Shown here piece after piece: positions 48,787-62,718 of a DNA stretch of 64,000 nt. Each line of letters starts with the position of its first letter. The first letter of the stretch is position 1. The DNA comes from Nissolia schottii (taxonomy: Eukaryota > Streptophyta > Magnoliopsida > Fabales > Fabaceae): contig QANU01074424.1 in assembly GCA_003254905.1 (NCBI GenBank), forward strand, positions 121,003 through 185,002, written 5' to 3'. The notes under the pieces were generated by a model. That model made no database searches. It saw only the letters and a program-made list of their open reading frames with translations, and was not told where the DNA came from. A program made the position numbers and the translations under genes.

Positions 48787-51700
48787 TATAGCAAGAAAAT
48801 AAAGAAACCTAGCACGGGGGTCTCAGATGGCAAATCAGCAAAAAAAGGTTCCAACCTTTAGAAACAAAACCTTGTTTTTTCAGTGCCCCAAAAGATGAAG
48901 CAATCATAGCAAAACGCAAGAAGAATTAAAGGGTGAAAAGGAAACTTACAAATAGACAGCGATGTTGATTAATTCACTCACTCTTTCTTTTATATATATA
49001 GCTGCTGTGAAAACAAATGCAATAATGCTCCTTCCTCGTTCCTTTATATACTACTAATGGAACAACACCTTAATTAGTCCTTGTATTAGTGGATAATTGG
49101 ATAATTGATTAATTGGCATCGGAATCACTAATTAAGAAGCGTCCAATTGATTAATTCATCCCAATCGATTCTCAACTCCTTTTGTTACTTGCACATTAAG
49201 TCAATTAATAGCAAGTCATCAAGATGTACTCATGGCGGTAATTGCAAATAATAAAGGAAATTCTCGTCAAAAATAATAACAGTAATAATAAAGGAAATTA
49301 GTAATTTAGTGAGTTGTAATAACAAGATTTTGTAACGGAAAATTTATAAGGGTAAGAATGCTAGTTGAAAATTGTAGAAAAGTAATTATGGAAGAAATAT
49401 TCTCTCTGATTCGAACAAAAATTATAAACAATTTCAATAAGTCAAATATTATTTTAATGTGAGTTTTGTTAATGAGGGTCCTACACTTGTTAAGAAATTA
49501 ATGATAGAAAAATTTTCATTAGAAAAGTAAAATTTTTAAAATTTTTAATGGATTGAAAACATTGAAATTTCAAAACATTTCACTTTTGATAATAAGTGCT
49601 CTTAATTACACTCTTTAGCAATTAAGAAAAAAAGCATTGATCTTAATTTTTTTAATATTTATGATAATAAATAATAAATATGGGCTCGCAAAAGAAAAAA
49701 AAAAATGGTAATGCTAAAGCATTGAAAAGGAAAAAAAAATTGAGAGACTAAATATGACAAGGTGAGTTCTGCCAACTCAAAACGTTATACACTAAATAAA
49801 TGCCCTCATACTGTTGCTTAAGAAAAATTTGTGTAGAAAACGAGTGTGTATCTTTGAAACACTCATGTACTAGATCCCCATTTTATAGTTGGTCTCACTC
49901 CATGTCACTGTATCTATGATACACTTACGTTGTATTTATAGTTTTAATGAAAAATATTAATATATATCTAAATTTGAATAAATTAGATGACCGTGATACA
50001 TTCAATAAGATTAACTTATGAATATATCTAGTTCTGATTTGATGACCTATGACAATGATTATTGCGATTTGATTGAATTAATTAATCATATCACTGATTG
50101 ATATATTTTGGATTTAAAATTTGATTCGGCTGGATTTAATATACGATACATAGTGAATATTTATTGCTACCAAAAATAGTCAATATTTAGTACTATTAAT
50201 TTGATTATTGAATCGTGAGTTAATATTTGTAATTGATTTGGGTAAAATTATGCTTTAGTCGGTAAAAACATAAAAGATGATAGATGTACGTAATGCAAAA
50301 AAGAAACAATCCCTAATCAAGCAACTTTTAAGTTTAGTAGTAGTTAGTGCATGTCTATCTCAAGGTAGTGTTCCAATTATTGTTGTCCCTCCGTTTTTGG
50401 CCTGTTATGTAACTTCAATTCAAATACTAGAGTGGATGTGAGCGAATTAGCGTTGAAAGAAGCGGCGCATGCATAGGCATCGAACAAGCCACAGTCTTAT
50501 TTTTATTTTGTTATTTCTCTTAATCTAAAGCTAGGACAGGGATGCTAGATGATAGGCTCAATCCCCAATCCATAACATAGCGGGAAAATAATGGTGACTG
50601 ACTAATGCTTTCATTTATTTCATGTGACCCACGAATCGGCTCCTCAAGATCAAGCAATTGTTTGTATTCACATCAAAATCTTTTACTAGTTAATCTGATT
50701 TGATTGAATGAATCACCCACCCATGCCCTATGTAAAAAACTTGATGGACAACACCAACACCACGTGATCACAAAAGCTGCGTTGTTCTTCTATTGAACCA
50801 CTTGTTGTGCTCATTTATTATTGTCATTGCTGTTTCTATTCTATTCGATGTGGGGCAACATAACAGCCTGTCTATGTCTATGGGACCCTGCCCTGAATAT
50901 GACGACGATGCGTAAGTCCACAGCTTTACTTCCATCCTTCTCACAACAATAATTCACTTCACCAATCTTTATATGCAGTATCTTCTCAGTGTATCATTCC
51001 TAAACCACTCACTTCCAAGCTCAACCCACCTGGTAGCACGGTACTCAGTGAACAGGTACAACCGTACAAGATTGTCGGTCCGGTCCGGTCTCGCTATAAC
51101 TACAATGACTATATTGTCTGCCTTTGTTTTGCCTAATGTCACGATCCTCTTAGCTCACGTGACAAACACTCAATCGGGCTAGGCAATTGTGTTTCTTCCA
51201 CATTGGAAATAAGGATGCTGAGTTACTAGTAAGCTCAGAAATAAAAAAAGAAAAAGAAAAAAGGGCACTATAAAATCAATTTGAAGGGAAAAAAAAGATA
51301 CCACAATTAGTAGATTTCCATTGGGCAAATACAAAGATACCACAGATCAAGTGTTCTGTTCAGAGATTCATGGAGTCATCATTGATGACCGATCTCAACA
51401 GGTAGTAAAGAGAATATATAGCAAAATAAATAATACCAAGATCCTACAAGTCTGTTGCGCTATTAGAGACTAGGTGCACTTCAACAAAAACATGAACAAG
51501 ACACACTACAAATCTACAACACGAGGTGTTTTGGAAAAGACAAGAGAAAGGGGGTTTTCCCTTTTTTTTTTTTTTTTTTTTGGATTCCAAAAAGCATGTG
51601 GTAATGGAAACAACCAAACCCTCATTTCATTTACAATACAGTTTGCATCTATCATGGTATGTGATGAAAGGTTGCAAAATGAATATCTTAATTTGGCTGC

Positions 51701-51881
51701 GAATATTCTATGCCAAAACCCAAAAATGACTGATAAGAAACAGGGAAATGTATACAAAAAGAATAGTAAATCTTTTAAAAACAGAAGCCCTACACAGACG
51801 GAATTGCAGACCTACAAGGTTCATTGCACCATAGCTTATACCAAGAAAACTTTAATCCTTAAAACATACCATGAGACCAAT
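48787..51881. other. intergenic region upstream of the response regulator
   Basis: 3.1 kb containing the regulator's leader and promoter (a tttatatatata box near 48989 on the + strand) and the GAUT 3' end. The rest is AT-rich. I found no coding or RNA gene. The open frame at 50973-51182 has no recognisable product. Confidence 0.45.
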
Positions 51882-54800
51882 CTATGGATTGATGTTGCAT
51901 TCTCGCAAATATACATGGTCATAGTCAACATACTTTGTCCAATAACCTCGAAACTTGGGAATACTAATCTCAAGCCATGGTTTCATGTTTCCATTGTAGT
52001 GTATAACAGCAGCCCGTTCGATATCTTTCTGATTGACATTGGGGTTGTAGCCAAGACCCAAGACATGCCAAGATCGGTTCAATGGGAAAGTGCGTTTCCA
52101 GAATGTTATAAGACCAGGTGGCAGTGTTCCTAACTTCCATAGTTGTCTATCATGATTCTGCATGTCAATTAAATTTAGAATCAGTTCTCAATTCAAATCA
52201 GAAAGAAACAAGACAAGTTATGAACAGGTGCATGCCACTTCATTGCATAAGTGCACTTTGCAATCATAATTCCAAAAATAAAATTAAAATAATAATAATA
52301 TCTGAGTAATTTTACATATGATTAATGTAACCAGAGTGCTTAGTTTACCAGCTTCTGCCAGTTGTGGTACACCTCTGTGATGTTTTGCCTCTTCCATTCA
52401 ACTAAATCAAAAACATTCATACCATATGCCCATCCACAGGCATGAGGGTCAAAATTCTTCGCTATAATAGGATTAGAGAAGTTGAGATAGCGATCAAAGC
52501 GATGAAAATTTTCTGCACAAGTTTCTACAGCACCATTTACATTTCCCTTCAAATCAATTGACCAAAGACCAGTCAGATCCTTCTGCACAATTATATCATC
52601 ATCCAAGAACAGCACTTTGTTAAGCTTTGGAAAGATCTCAGGCAGATAGAAGCGGAGGTGGTTCAATATAGATAAATACTTTGGGTTCCGGAACTTCAAG
52701 TTTGAATCAGGAGTTGCCCGATGAGCCTTAAAGTAATAATCTATCATAGAAGGAGAACCCAACTGCTTAAGAACCGGGCTGTAACTTGAATTCAACCATG
52801 TAAAGTCTTCAATGTTCTCAACTTGAACGGTTGCCTTCCCTGATGGATTCACCAAAAACCACATCCTCATTGCTGCATAATTGAGCCTATCGGTAACAAT
52901 GTGAAAAACATGCTTTGAAGCATCCTGCATATTTGTTGAAATAACCTTTTAAGTTATGTCAATCATAAATAAAAGTTCCCTGTTGGTATTGAAACATTTT
53001 AATAGTAGTTATTAGTTATGCAACTGCACAACCCTACCAAATTTTCTTTGATGTTTCATAATTTAGATAGACAAAAACAATTCACAAAATTTGTCGGTGA
53101 GGATATTTTACCTTAGCATTGGCAACAGTAGAATTCACAACAACAGCTGTTGCCAATATGTTGTCTGAGAATATTGCATAATGGTATAGTTGACGATCTT
53201 CCAATTTCTCTTGATTCGGGAATTGTTGCTGAGAAGTATTTAAGTTGTAATACTCAGTTGTGAGGCGCAATGGAAGACAATGGAGACCTTTAGGCAACGT
53301 TTTTGCTGTCAATTGAGTTAAGAACAAGGCCTGCTTCTTGTGCACACGAAGCTGCTCCTCAGTTGAGTGGAGCATAGCCCTAAGCTTCTTCACAGCAACA
53401 GGACAATCATCTTGAATTTGCCTTCCTTTCATCAATGATTGCGCCATTGCCTTCATTCTCTCATTCGCACTGCATAATAAATACAAATTAATACTGAACA
53501 AAATATATCACAGTGCTATTTCAACATGTTTATATCCAGCTGCACAGCAGAACAAACTTAAAGATGGAATCAAAAACTTGAGAGTTAAGAGAAAACAGGA
53601 CCACAAGTAACCAAATCAATTAAGATGCACTTACTTCCTAGGCAAGTCAGAATCTTTGCTTGCATCTCCAATTGTTCGCGCAACTTCCTTCACCCGTAAT
53701 CGAAGCTCCCGAGTGAGATGGGGATTGCTCTTTACTGCTGGAAGGGAAAGAAATACCTTAGCCTGCAGGAGCAGGTCTTTTAGTTGCCGTACCCGTGCAT
53801 CAGATGGTGTTTGATCATTCTGCTTATTGGTTTCTGATAATACCGGTCCCTTCTTGTTTACTTTCCTAGAAGGTTCAGTATCAGTAGGTCGTTGCTCCTT
53901 CTTAGTAGTCTGAAAGAAGATGCACCAAATGTAAAGAAGAAAATTTTAACAAGCATTCAGGTTGATTTTCCTTCATTGTGCTAATGTAATTGTCTGAAAA
54001 ATATGTTCGAAAAATGAAGTAATGAACTTTGATGGACAGCACTTGTCTGTTCCTTTTCCTTATTTCAGGGATTAGGGGGCTAGCTGGCTAAGGAAGGATT
54101 GAAATTATACATGTAAGGTCATGGACAAATGACCATGGGTTAAGAGATCCAATAAAATAATATACAATTTCAATTCATTTTGCTATTCTCAGACACCAAT
54201 TCTTTCTCACGACACTACAAGAAACATATTTATGAAAGCCAATAAATAAAATAAAGATTGAGCTCAATCAACATGACTATGTAGTATGCACTGCCAGATT
54301 GTACCCAATATAAAATATTTGTCTCAACTAGAAATGTACACAAGTTTGATGCATTCCCCATGGAGATGCAAACCTACACATTTAGGTTACCATGGCAATA
54401 ACTCATCAACTTGACAAGATGAAAAGGATATCAAAACAAGAAGACATTTTTTTTACAATTAAAATGAATGATGCCAGAGCTGTCAATGCAAAAATGCAAA
54501 CAGTGAGGTCTTAAACTCCTTAAGAGATTATCAATTGAAGCACCAAAATCACTCGAGTATACCAAATTTTATATTTTATAAATGATGGACCACCCACTTA
54601 TATACATATACATACATAAAGTTTTTAGTGTGACCAGAAACCTAATGAAACTTCTGCACCCAAAATAAAACAGGCAGAAAAATCAAGAGGCAGATATATC
54701 GCTTACATTAGCTTCAGATGCTTGACCAGAAGCATGAGATGGTTTAGCAGGTTTCCCATCATTGTCATCAACATCAATAGCATCTTCGGCGTTTACATTA

Positions 54801-55680
54801 TCGCCAGTTGCATCAGCTTTCTCCAAGTAGTTGCTTTGATTTCCTTGCTTAATTCCATCTGTCACCAATTTGATGGGGTTCTCCCCTCCAGTTCTCCCAT
54901 CCTCATTTGTAGCTGACAATACCCTAGCAGATACATGCTCCCTTGATTCGGCCAAATGCGAGTCTAGGCGAAACAAACAATTCAAATAGACAGCAATGAA
55001 AGCAAAAGAAACAGGACTTCAGTAGAGAAGGGGAGAACAAATCTGACTGAAAACAACAAAGAAGGCCAAACACAATACCATGGGACAAATTCTTTTTGTT
55101 TGTGGAGTCCTCTGTATATACAACCCCAATAGGTTCCTTAAGGACGGGTGAAGTTTCCTATTTACAACATGAGAAATTTCAGGTAGAAATTATCAAGGAT
55201 GCAGTACAGGGGTGTAGACTATGAAGGGAAATTTCTTCCCAGGCGTGGAAAAAAGAACAAAAGGAATGATGAAAAATTTACCTGGGGTAGTAGATTTAAG
55301 TGGCCAGAGTGTGCAGCACTGACAGCCTGACACAAAAAATAACAAAAGGAAACCCACAAATTCAGAGATCTCCTCATACAGAAATGCTGAACCGAAACAA
55401 TTTTTTAAGGGTGTATGACTTACAAAAGCAGTAACATCTTCAACAAACTCTTTCTCAGCTGAGAAATGCAGATAAAAGAGAGTCCAATGAAACAAAAAAC
55501 AGAAAAGATGAGCTAAAAAGGACAAGAGCAGGAGATTGATTCAGCAAGTGAAGAAAGAAACGTAAGAGAAAACTCACCGGAGGGGTTGTTGAAGGTGCCA
55601 AGGCGATCGGTGTAGAGCACAACTGGAGCAACAACAGTGATACAAAGCAACAACAGCACAATGGTTCTGGTGGCCACCAT
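51882..55680 (-). CDS. GAUT4: galacturonosyltransferase, GAUT4-like (GT8 family)
   Basis: GAUT4-type enzymes add galacturonic acid from UDP-GalA to homogalacturonan in the Golgi. Nine exons join in phase: 55578-55680, 55424-55458, 55282-55326, 55079-55157, 54707-54963, 53635-53909, 53112-53469, 52349-52924 and 51882-52157, giving 667 residues, slightly longer than Arabidopsis GAUT4. The N-terminus MVATRTIVLLLLCITVVAP is a type II membrane anchor, followed by a variable stem and a conserved coiled region (ARVRQLKDLLLQAKVFLSLP, then KGRQIQDDC and LRAMLHSTEEQLRVHKKQ). The GT8 core has the metal-binding LDDDIIVQKDL (about residue 492) and ends with HYNGNMKPW and the family C-terminus ECNINP. Purine-rich leader sequence lies upstream. 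The gene looks intact. Confidence 0.95.
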
Positions 55681-56300
55681 CGCTGCTCAAATCCCCCGAG
55701 TTACAGTGATTAAAGTTGCCAAGGAAGGAGCCACAGCTTGGAAGAGAGAGAAAGAGAAAGAGAGAGAAGCATGTGCTGTCACTTTCTGGAGACAAAAGCC
55801 ACGCGTCCCTTCACAGCCCGCACAGATTCTATCTCAGAGGGAAGGGAACTGATGCAAGCCAAACAAAAACAAAAAAAGGAAATTTCAACCAAAGATACGG
55901 ACTTTTCAGCCGAAAAACAAATCCAGTTAACGTTTTTTTAACTGGGTACGTTACAAATCTGAGGGATATAGAAGAAAAAGAAGAGGAGGAGAAAGAAGCG
56001 AATCTGAAGCAATTACAGTTAGATTGAGTTGGCGGGGAGAGAGAGAGAGAGATGCGTTGTGAAAATGTGGCCTGAAACTGCAGCAAAGGAGAGGGGGGGG
56101 GGAACAAGACCCGTTCTGTTCTCCAGAGAACGCTATTTATTTGTTTGTGGGCTTTGAAAAGTGGAAGACCAGTCGCTCACAGAGAAGAACAAGGAAGGAA
56201 GGAGCAACCCACATCTGATCTAAGCTTAAGAAACAAAGGCCAAAGCAATGAGGAGAAGGAGGAGGATATAAAGATGATACAAATTCACTACTACAAACAC
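55681..56300 (-). promoter_or_regulatory. leader and promoter of the GAUT gene
   Basis: On the minus strand this is a pyrimidine-rich leader (complement of the GAGAGA tracts near 55741-55770 and 56038-56052) with a G-run near 56092. No clear TATA box. Confidence 0.4.
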
Positions 56301-59283
56301 TAACTAAATATTGGTATTAATATTAACATTAATGAATATTTATAATAATATTTGGCGTACTTGTGTGTAATGTTGCGTCATTCTTATTTTGCAAATTGCA
56401 AAACGGGAACTTACTTTCAATTTTCTCCTTCGGACACGTACTCTCTGACTCGGAGTCTGAGGGTGAGACAGATAAAACCAACAAAAATGGAAATAAACGG
56501 AATTTTAAGATTAAGATTGATCTCGCGGCTGTGACGGCGTCAGGTACACGTGAGTCCCCAATAAGGCATTTCACCTACACACACCTCATTAGCGTCTCTT
56601 CAACTTGAATGGCTGGTTTTTGTTTGGATCCTCGGTGGAAAGATGTCAGAAGTCAAAAATATTTATGTTTACATGCCAAAATCAATCTCATAACTCAAAA
56701 CGAAAATCCGCTGTGTAAATGTTTTTATACTCTCTCTTTTTATATAACATAGTACCATTATAAATTGTTATAAGTGTACCTAATTATTATCAATTTATAA
56801 CTCTTTCACATTTATTGCAAAAGCCTATAATTACTAATAGGTTAAATTTAATATGCTGTTATAACTTTTATTGCATTATTATCTTTCAACGACATGTTGA
56901 CATATCTTTAGAGTATCTACACTTTTTAATTAAAAGTTAGGATAATTCAACTTATTTATACGTAACTAGATGTTATACAAAATTGTATTAACACTTTAGT
57001 ATATTTGACACCCAATTGTTTTTTAACTATTTACTAATAAGCAAAATCACACGTCTGAAAAACAACTTGGTTAAATTACATCAAATTGCGACCACATACA
57101 ACAAAGTCCCAAAATCAAACTACACCAATCTAAAACACCATGACTTGCAAACCCCAACCCAACTTACCCACCAAGAAAATTGGCAAGCACCTACATTTAT
57201 TTGATACACTGGAGACACATAAACTTGTATTTCAAATCAACAAAATATTTTTATGTTATTTTTATATTTATGTCAATTTTATTCAGTAAAATAACTTAAT
57301 TATCTTCTTAAAAGTGCAGCTTGAACCTAACTCTATTTGGATAAAATTTTATTATAAGAGGAGTGTCAAACAAATTAACAATAATGCCAAACAAACACAG
57401 AGGCCGTATTTTCTGTCTATATCTACATAAAGAATGTGCAGCTGCAGGCTGCAGCCATTCAAGTGAATCAGATATTTTATTAACGTACATGTGCATGTGT
57501 CTGGCGAAAAATAAACGCATGTCATGTCTATACTTAATTTGTGATTATAATTATTTGTGATAACAAAAGATAAAATTATGTAATATTATGTAATGTCACG
57601 CCAAACATAACATGGTATAGCACCCAAAAAAAAATATTTATACCGTCATATATTATTATATTAAATGTTTCGATCTTAATGCTGAGAAACAAACATTTTT
57701 TAAAAATAATCAATTTTAAAAAAATATCACCAAAATCTTTTAATTATTGAATATTTTAAATCTTACGTAAACTAATTCAATAAGCATGTGCCGCGTGTAA
57801 TAGCATTTTATATTTCTCGTAAATAAAATTTATTTTTTGTTATATCCAAAGTATTCATAGCTGCCTTGCTGGTAGGCATAACTAATCTCCTAACAGTAAG
57901 TGAGCTAACTCAAAATGGTACATTGTTAGCCACAATCTAATGATTAAGAAACAAAATGAATTACCACCATACCATATATTGTGATTTTGATGTCACGAGT
58001 ATAACTTTTTTTTTTTAAAAGTTATATTATCTTACAAATTTGTGTAACTTGTACATATACTAAACATATTAAAAAATAAAGAGTTTAATTTCTACTCTTA
58101 AAGTGTTTTTATACTGTCAATCAATTAAATTTTATCATATTAGTATAATTAGTTGATTTTCTCTCTCATTTCTTTAAAAGTCATATATCAAAAGATTGAT
58201 TAATTGAATGATAGTAGTAGATATAAATTAAATTAAAAAATAAATGATTAGTGTCCTAAAATCTTTGAAAATAATAAATAATTATTTTATTTATAGTATG
58301 TTTTTCCTAACTTTCTTGGACTCAATCTAAATTGCCTCACGATTTACTCTCAATTATATCACGTGTTAGTTTGAGTTTATTTGATAAAAAAAAATTAGAG
58401 AAATTTATTTCAATATCAGAGCAATGATTGAGTATTATTAAATTGGGATCGTTTTGTGAATATTGTGAAAAAATTGATCAGAAAAAATATTATTTTATTA
58501 GCATTTTGCTAAATTCATCCAAGAAGTAAGTGATTTATGATGAAGATAAATGATAAAATTTGTTCTATGATAATAAATTAAAAAAATGTATTATTTCATT
58601 ATGTTCATTTATAATTTGTCTAGTAATTGAGCAAATTATCATACATCGATACATTCAGCCAACAAAATATATTATTTTAATACATTTGACAATAATTTAC
58701 TTAATAATCAGACAAATTACATGCTCATTATCATATTTTAACGATTATTAATAACTTTATATCACATTTTTACATACCACACAATTTATATTCATATTTA
58801 AAAAAAAGCCTTAAAAATTACTGTTTTTCACTTAAAAAAATAGCAGAACTGTAGCTAGAATTGAAAAGAGGAAGGTATATACATCACATCCCTATCACAT
58901 GGCTCCCAAAAAATCGGCTATTGGAAATATGAATATCACAAATTACAACATCTCTAGTTGTTCTACGGATCACATATGAAAAGTGTCGGCACATCGAGAA
59001 GGCTACTACCAGCCACGACTACAAATTCACCTGTTTAATATATTATAAACTGTATATTATTCGTGACAAAGTCACCTGTTTGTAACTATCCAAGCTAATA
59101 AGGTATGTCATTGATTTATTTAGAATAGCTCATATATAAATAATTAGTTGCAATTCACACACCAACCTACACACAAATAATGGACTTATTGTTGTACGTT
59201 ACATGCTTCCACAATAAAATTTATGTCAAAGTTTACATGCTATCTATGTTGATGTCTCTTAATATGTTTGACAATTGATGATA
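56301..59283. other. AT-rich gene-poor stretch
   Basis: No recognisable gene on either strand; scattered short open frames only. Some of it may be old repeat DNA. Confidence 0.45.
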
Positions 59284-60470
59284 TCTATATATATGTCTGT
59301 TAAATTTGTAAATATATTATAAACTATATATTATTGTAACTTTAAATTGAGTTATCATATTATGATATTAGCTATATGTGGTGTAAAAATATATTTATTA
59401 ATTAATTTTGTTTGGAATTGTATAGAATGTAGGAGAAATCCCTCTTATTAGTTTCATACAAAAGTATGGAAGAAGATGCCGAGATGTTGTATACGACATA
59501 GATGACAAGGACAACTGCTTTCCATTTAGGATAAAGCCATGTTCAACAATTGTTGTTATAGATGAAGGGTTTCAAGAGATATTAGAATTCTACCAACTTA
59601 GAGAAAACTATATAATTGAGTTATATTACACTGGTAAGGGAATTTTTCATATTATTGCTAAAGATGAAATGCAATACAAGATACAATATAGACGAGAAAT
59701 ATCTACGAACATGACTTTTATTTTACCCTTTGATACCTATCAACATTTGGAAAACTTCATCCACACTCATACAGTTGAGCAAAACATTCACAATCTTCCA
59801 CACGAGGATCCATTCTATAAGCAACAGCCTATTGTTCAACAAGAAGATGATCCAGCTAATGTTGAATTGCATCAATAACTTGATAGGTAACATGGTTTCA
59901 GTTAAGTTAATATTTACACAATTTTTTATTAACCTTATAAATAAAACTTTGTTATATTATGGATTATTAAATACAGGGAAATCTCTGACATAACATCTAC
60001 AAACATATAAAGCCATCAAGGTTTAACTTTGATCTAAATTTACCATAATACTTCATCAATAATTGTACGTGTTTATTTATAGTTACAATTTATTAAAATG
60101 ATATTTATGTTTTTTTCCCCAACTCAGATCAAGCTTGCGAGAAGATTTAACCCAAGACTGCTTAGTTAAGCTTGCAAGTCATCGTATACGCACCAAAATT
60201 CGTGAATTGTTGTTAGCTATAACTTTTATATATATAACTTATGTTTATCTATCTGGTACTGTAATAGTAAGTTTATATACTAATACTTCAATATGTAAAC
60301 TTCATTAGCTAATATAATTGTCATTTTAATTCATGTTGTGATCTATTCATTAATGATATTAGTTTTTTTATAACAGTATTAAACTAGTTAGTACTAAATA
60401 GTACAACAATTTGCATGTCTATATATTAGCGAGTTTTATATACCCGATGCAAGGCGGGTATAAAATCTAG
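59284..60470 (+). mobile_element. Helitron (non-autonomous), 3' end clear, 5' end tentative
   Basis: The 3' terminus has the Helitron signature: an 8-bp stem (tatacccg / cgggtata, 60439-60462), then aaat and CTAG (60467-60470), followed by host T. The proposed 5' start TCTATATATATG after an A at 59283 fits the A|TC rule but is a weak motif. Inside lies a B3-domain coding fragment. No Rep/helicase is seen. Confidence 0.5.
59426..59878 (+). pseudogene. B3-type DNA-binding domain gene fragment
   Basis: A 150-codon open stretch from a plausible acceptor (tatag before 59426) to a stop. It reads like the plant B3 fold: FIQKYGRRCRDVVYD, then FPFRIKP, VVIDEGFQEILEFYQLREN and YYTGKGIFHI, matching the usual spacing of a conserved KYG, a GWxxF-like block, the NxLxxGD-like step and the final FxVxI strand. 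There is no start codon in this exon and no clear upstream exon, so it is probably a fragment carried by a Helitron. The family call is by pattern only. Confidence 0.5.
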
Positions 60471-61804
60471 TAATATATGAATTTCAATGCAAACTCCCTT
60501 TACATTTAAAATTTGGGTCAATTCAAATTAATTGTGTATTAAATTGGATCATTAATTCTTTTAGTACAACAGTTACAAGAATTAAGGAATATTTATCATA
60601 TTATATATATGTATTTATTTTGAAGTTCACCAATATTGCATCTTTGTATTCTTCATATTTGATTATTTTTGTTAGTGGTCCTTGTATGCTATAATGGATA
60701 ACAATTGTTTTCTTTTGTCAAATTTGTATGTTAGTATTAGGTTCAACAAATATAAGAAACTAATATTCAAGGTAGTAAGATTGAAAAGACGTAAAAAATG
60801 ACTTGTATAGAAATGTGCTATACACATGTCACTTCAAAAAAGATTATGAGCCTTGGTCACAATCAAATGTTTGTGTTTTCATTTTATTTATCACTTTAGC
60901 AGTATATGTATATTTCTGATTGGTTTTAATGTGTGAAACTGTGGTTTTACATAATCAAAATTGTTTGGTGGTTTGAGACTTGACCAAATAATACATATAA
61001 AAAATTATTCAGAAACTAATTCTCCAATAGAAATACTCTCAGATGAAGATTCAGATGAAGAATCACCATTGGTGCAAACAATAAGGAAAATGAAGTAGAT
61101 GAAAACAATAAACACATCATTATCAAAGGTAGAGAAAATTTATAACAGAAAGACATCAACCAAAAAGGAGCAAATAATAATATCAGATGAAGAGTCAATA
61201 TTAATACAATGTGTTACGAGAAACAAATCCCAAAAAAAACACAAGTTGCAAGCAACCAAAAGAAGAAAAAAATACGTAAGTGCAAAAAAGTACAGTAGTG
61301 ACAATAAGAAAGGTTGGAATAAATTTTTTTGGCTTGCCTGTTCCTCTTAATTAGTATGCATTGTTCGATTTTTCTGTTTAGTCAATGCACAATATGCATC
61401 TTCTATTTTCATTTTTTTTTTAGGATTTTGTGTTATGGTTACGAAGGCTTTTACCATCCATTATAGTCTTTTTACCATCTATTATAGTCACTTCCAATTG
61501 TGAATTTCTTTTTTACTTTCGTGTATATTTGTTTCTCACCATCTTAGGATGGTTTCAATAAAATTTCATTATATTACAACAACAAAAAAATTATTAAAAT
61601 TAATTCACATTAAATATACGCGTACACTTAACTTTATTAAACTTATATTACAGGAACATCGTTTCATTAAAAAAAATACAATCCATTAAGTAAAAAACTA
61701 CTATATCCTAAAAATTATACACACACACATGTTTGCGTGTTTGCACGCGCGCGTGTTTTTTCAATAATTTAAAATACCCACGCATCGTGCGGGTCAGTAT
61801 CTAG
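60471..61804 (+). mobile_element. second Helitron 3' end
   Basis: acccacgcatcgtgcgggt (61776-61794) forms a stem-loop, followed by cagtat and CTAG (61801-61804), then T. This is the classic plant Helitron terminus. The 5' end is not identified, so the start given is only the limit set by the first Helitron's end. Both ends are followed by nearly the same bases (taatatat-aatttc). Confidence 0.6.
61016..61350 (+). other. Ser/Asp/Glu- and Lys-rich coding-like remnant
   Basis: Open stretches with ILSDEDSDEESP, SDEESILIQ and a KKHKLQATKRRKK-like basic run. Such acidic and basic linkers occur between B3 domains of REM-type proteins, so this may come from the same source gene as the fragment at 59426. 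It is not an intact gene. Confidence 0.3.
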
Positions 61805-62718
61805 TAATATATAATTTCTTATACAAGACATTTACATACTGTCACATCAGACTATTTTTCTAGGTGGCAACCTCTCAATGAAGCATTACTCTACAAGTCC
61901 ATTAATTTAGGTTAGTTTACCCCAATTTAGTTCTCTAATCCACTTCTACTTCCTTTAATTCTCCTCCTAAAACCCCCCGACCTTTTTTATAATCCCCTTC
62001 TCAATCCCTTCATCCCCTTTCCCCATCCCCTTCTCATTCCCATCATCCATTTTCTTTAAGTCACTTCTCGTGTTCCATCATTGCTCACTTGCGTTGTTGC
62101 ATTATCGTCAATGGAGCTCCACTTCGTTGCCGTTGTTCAGGCTCTTATAGGTTGCCACCAATCGAGATTTGCTTAGCTATCATTGAAATGAAGATCGTGC
62201 GACCTCAAGATCCTCCATGTTGCCACCACTTTAGATATGGCATTGCCATTGACATGGATGTCATGCGGCGCAAGTGATTGATGTTCGATCTATATTACAT
62301 CATGCTGCCACGTATCAATCAAAAACCTTACTATAGACCCCAATTTACCACCACCATAGTCCCCCTAGTGTGGCCAAAGTTGTTCCCTCTAGGACACTTT
62401 CATGCAGGATCTTTTCTTCATTGTCTGCAACAACACTCAATCATCGTTGCTCGGACACGTCTCTATCCGCCATGGCCTCGAGCGTTTCATTCACCATGTC
62501 TTCCACTTTTTGAGCTTCCAAGATGAAGAAATGGCATCACTGTGCCCAAGTAAAACAAAATTGGTTAAGAAAATATTTAGGCAAAGTTGACCAAATACTT
62601 CAGCAAAGCTTTAATTGTTTTTTTATATAAGTATTGTGACTTGTTTCATTAGCAAAACGACTTATAACTGGAAAATAAGTACACTAGAAATGGTACCTAA
62701 AACTCATCAAGTATTGTG
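61805..62718. other. intergenic stretch, no gene recognised
   Basis: Contains pyrimidine-rich sequence (61960-62060) and open frames of 60-80 codons with no recognisable product. Confidence 0.4.

Noticed and set aside
50973-51182. 69-codon plus-strand open frame
   Set aside because: No family resemblance, no splice context and ordinary AT-rich surroundings.
51474-52133. 219-codon plus-strand open frame
   Set aside because: Mostly antisense of the last GAUT exon plus poly-T sequence.
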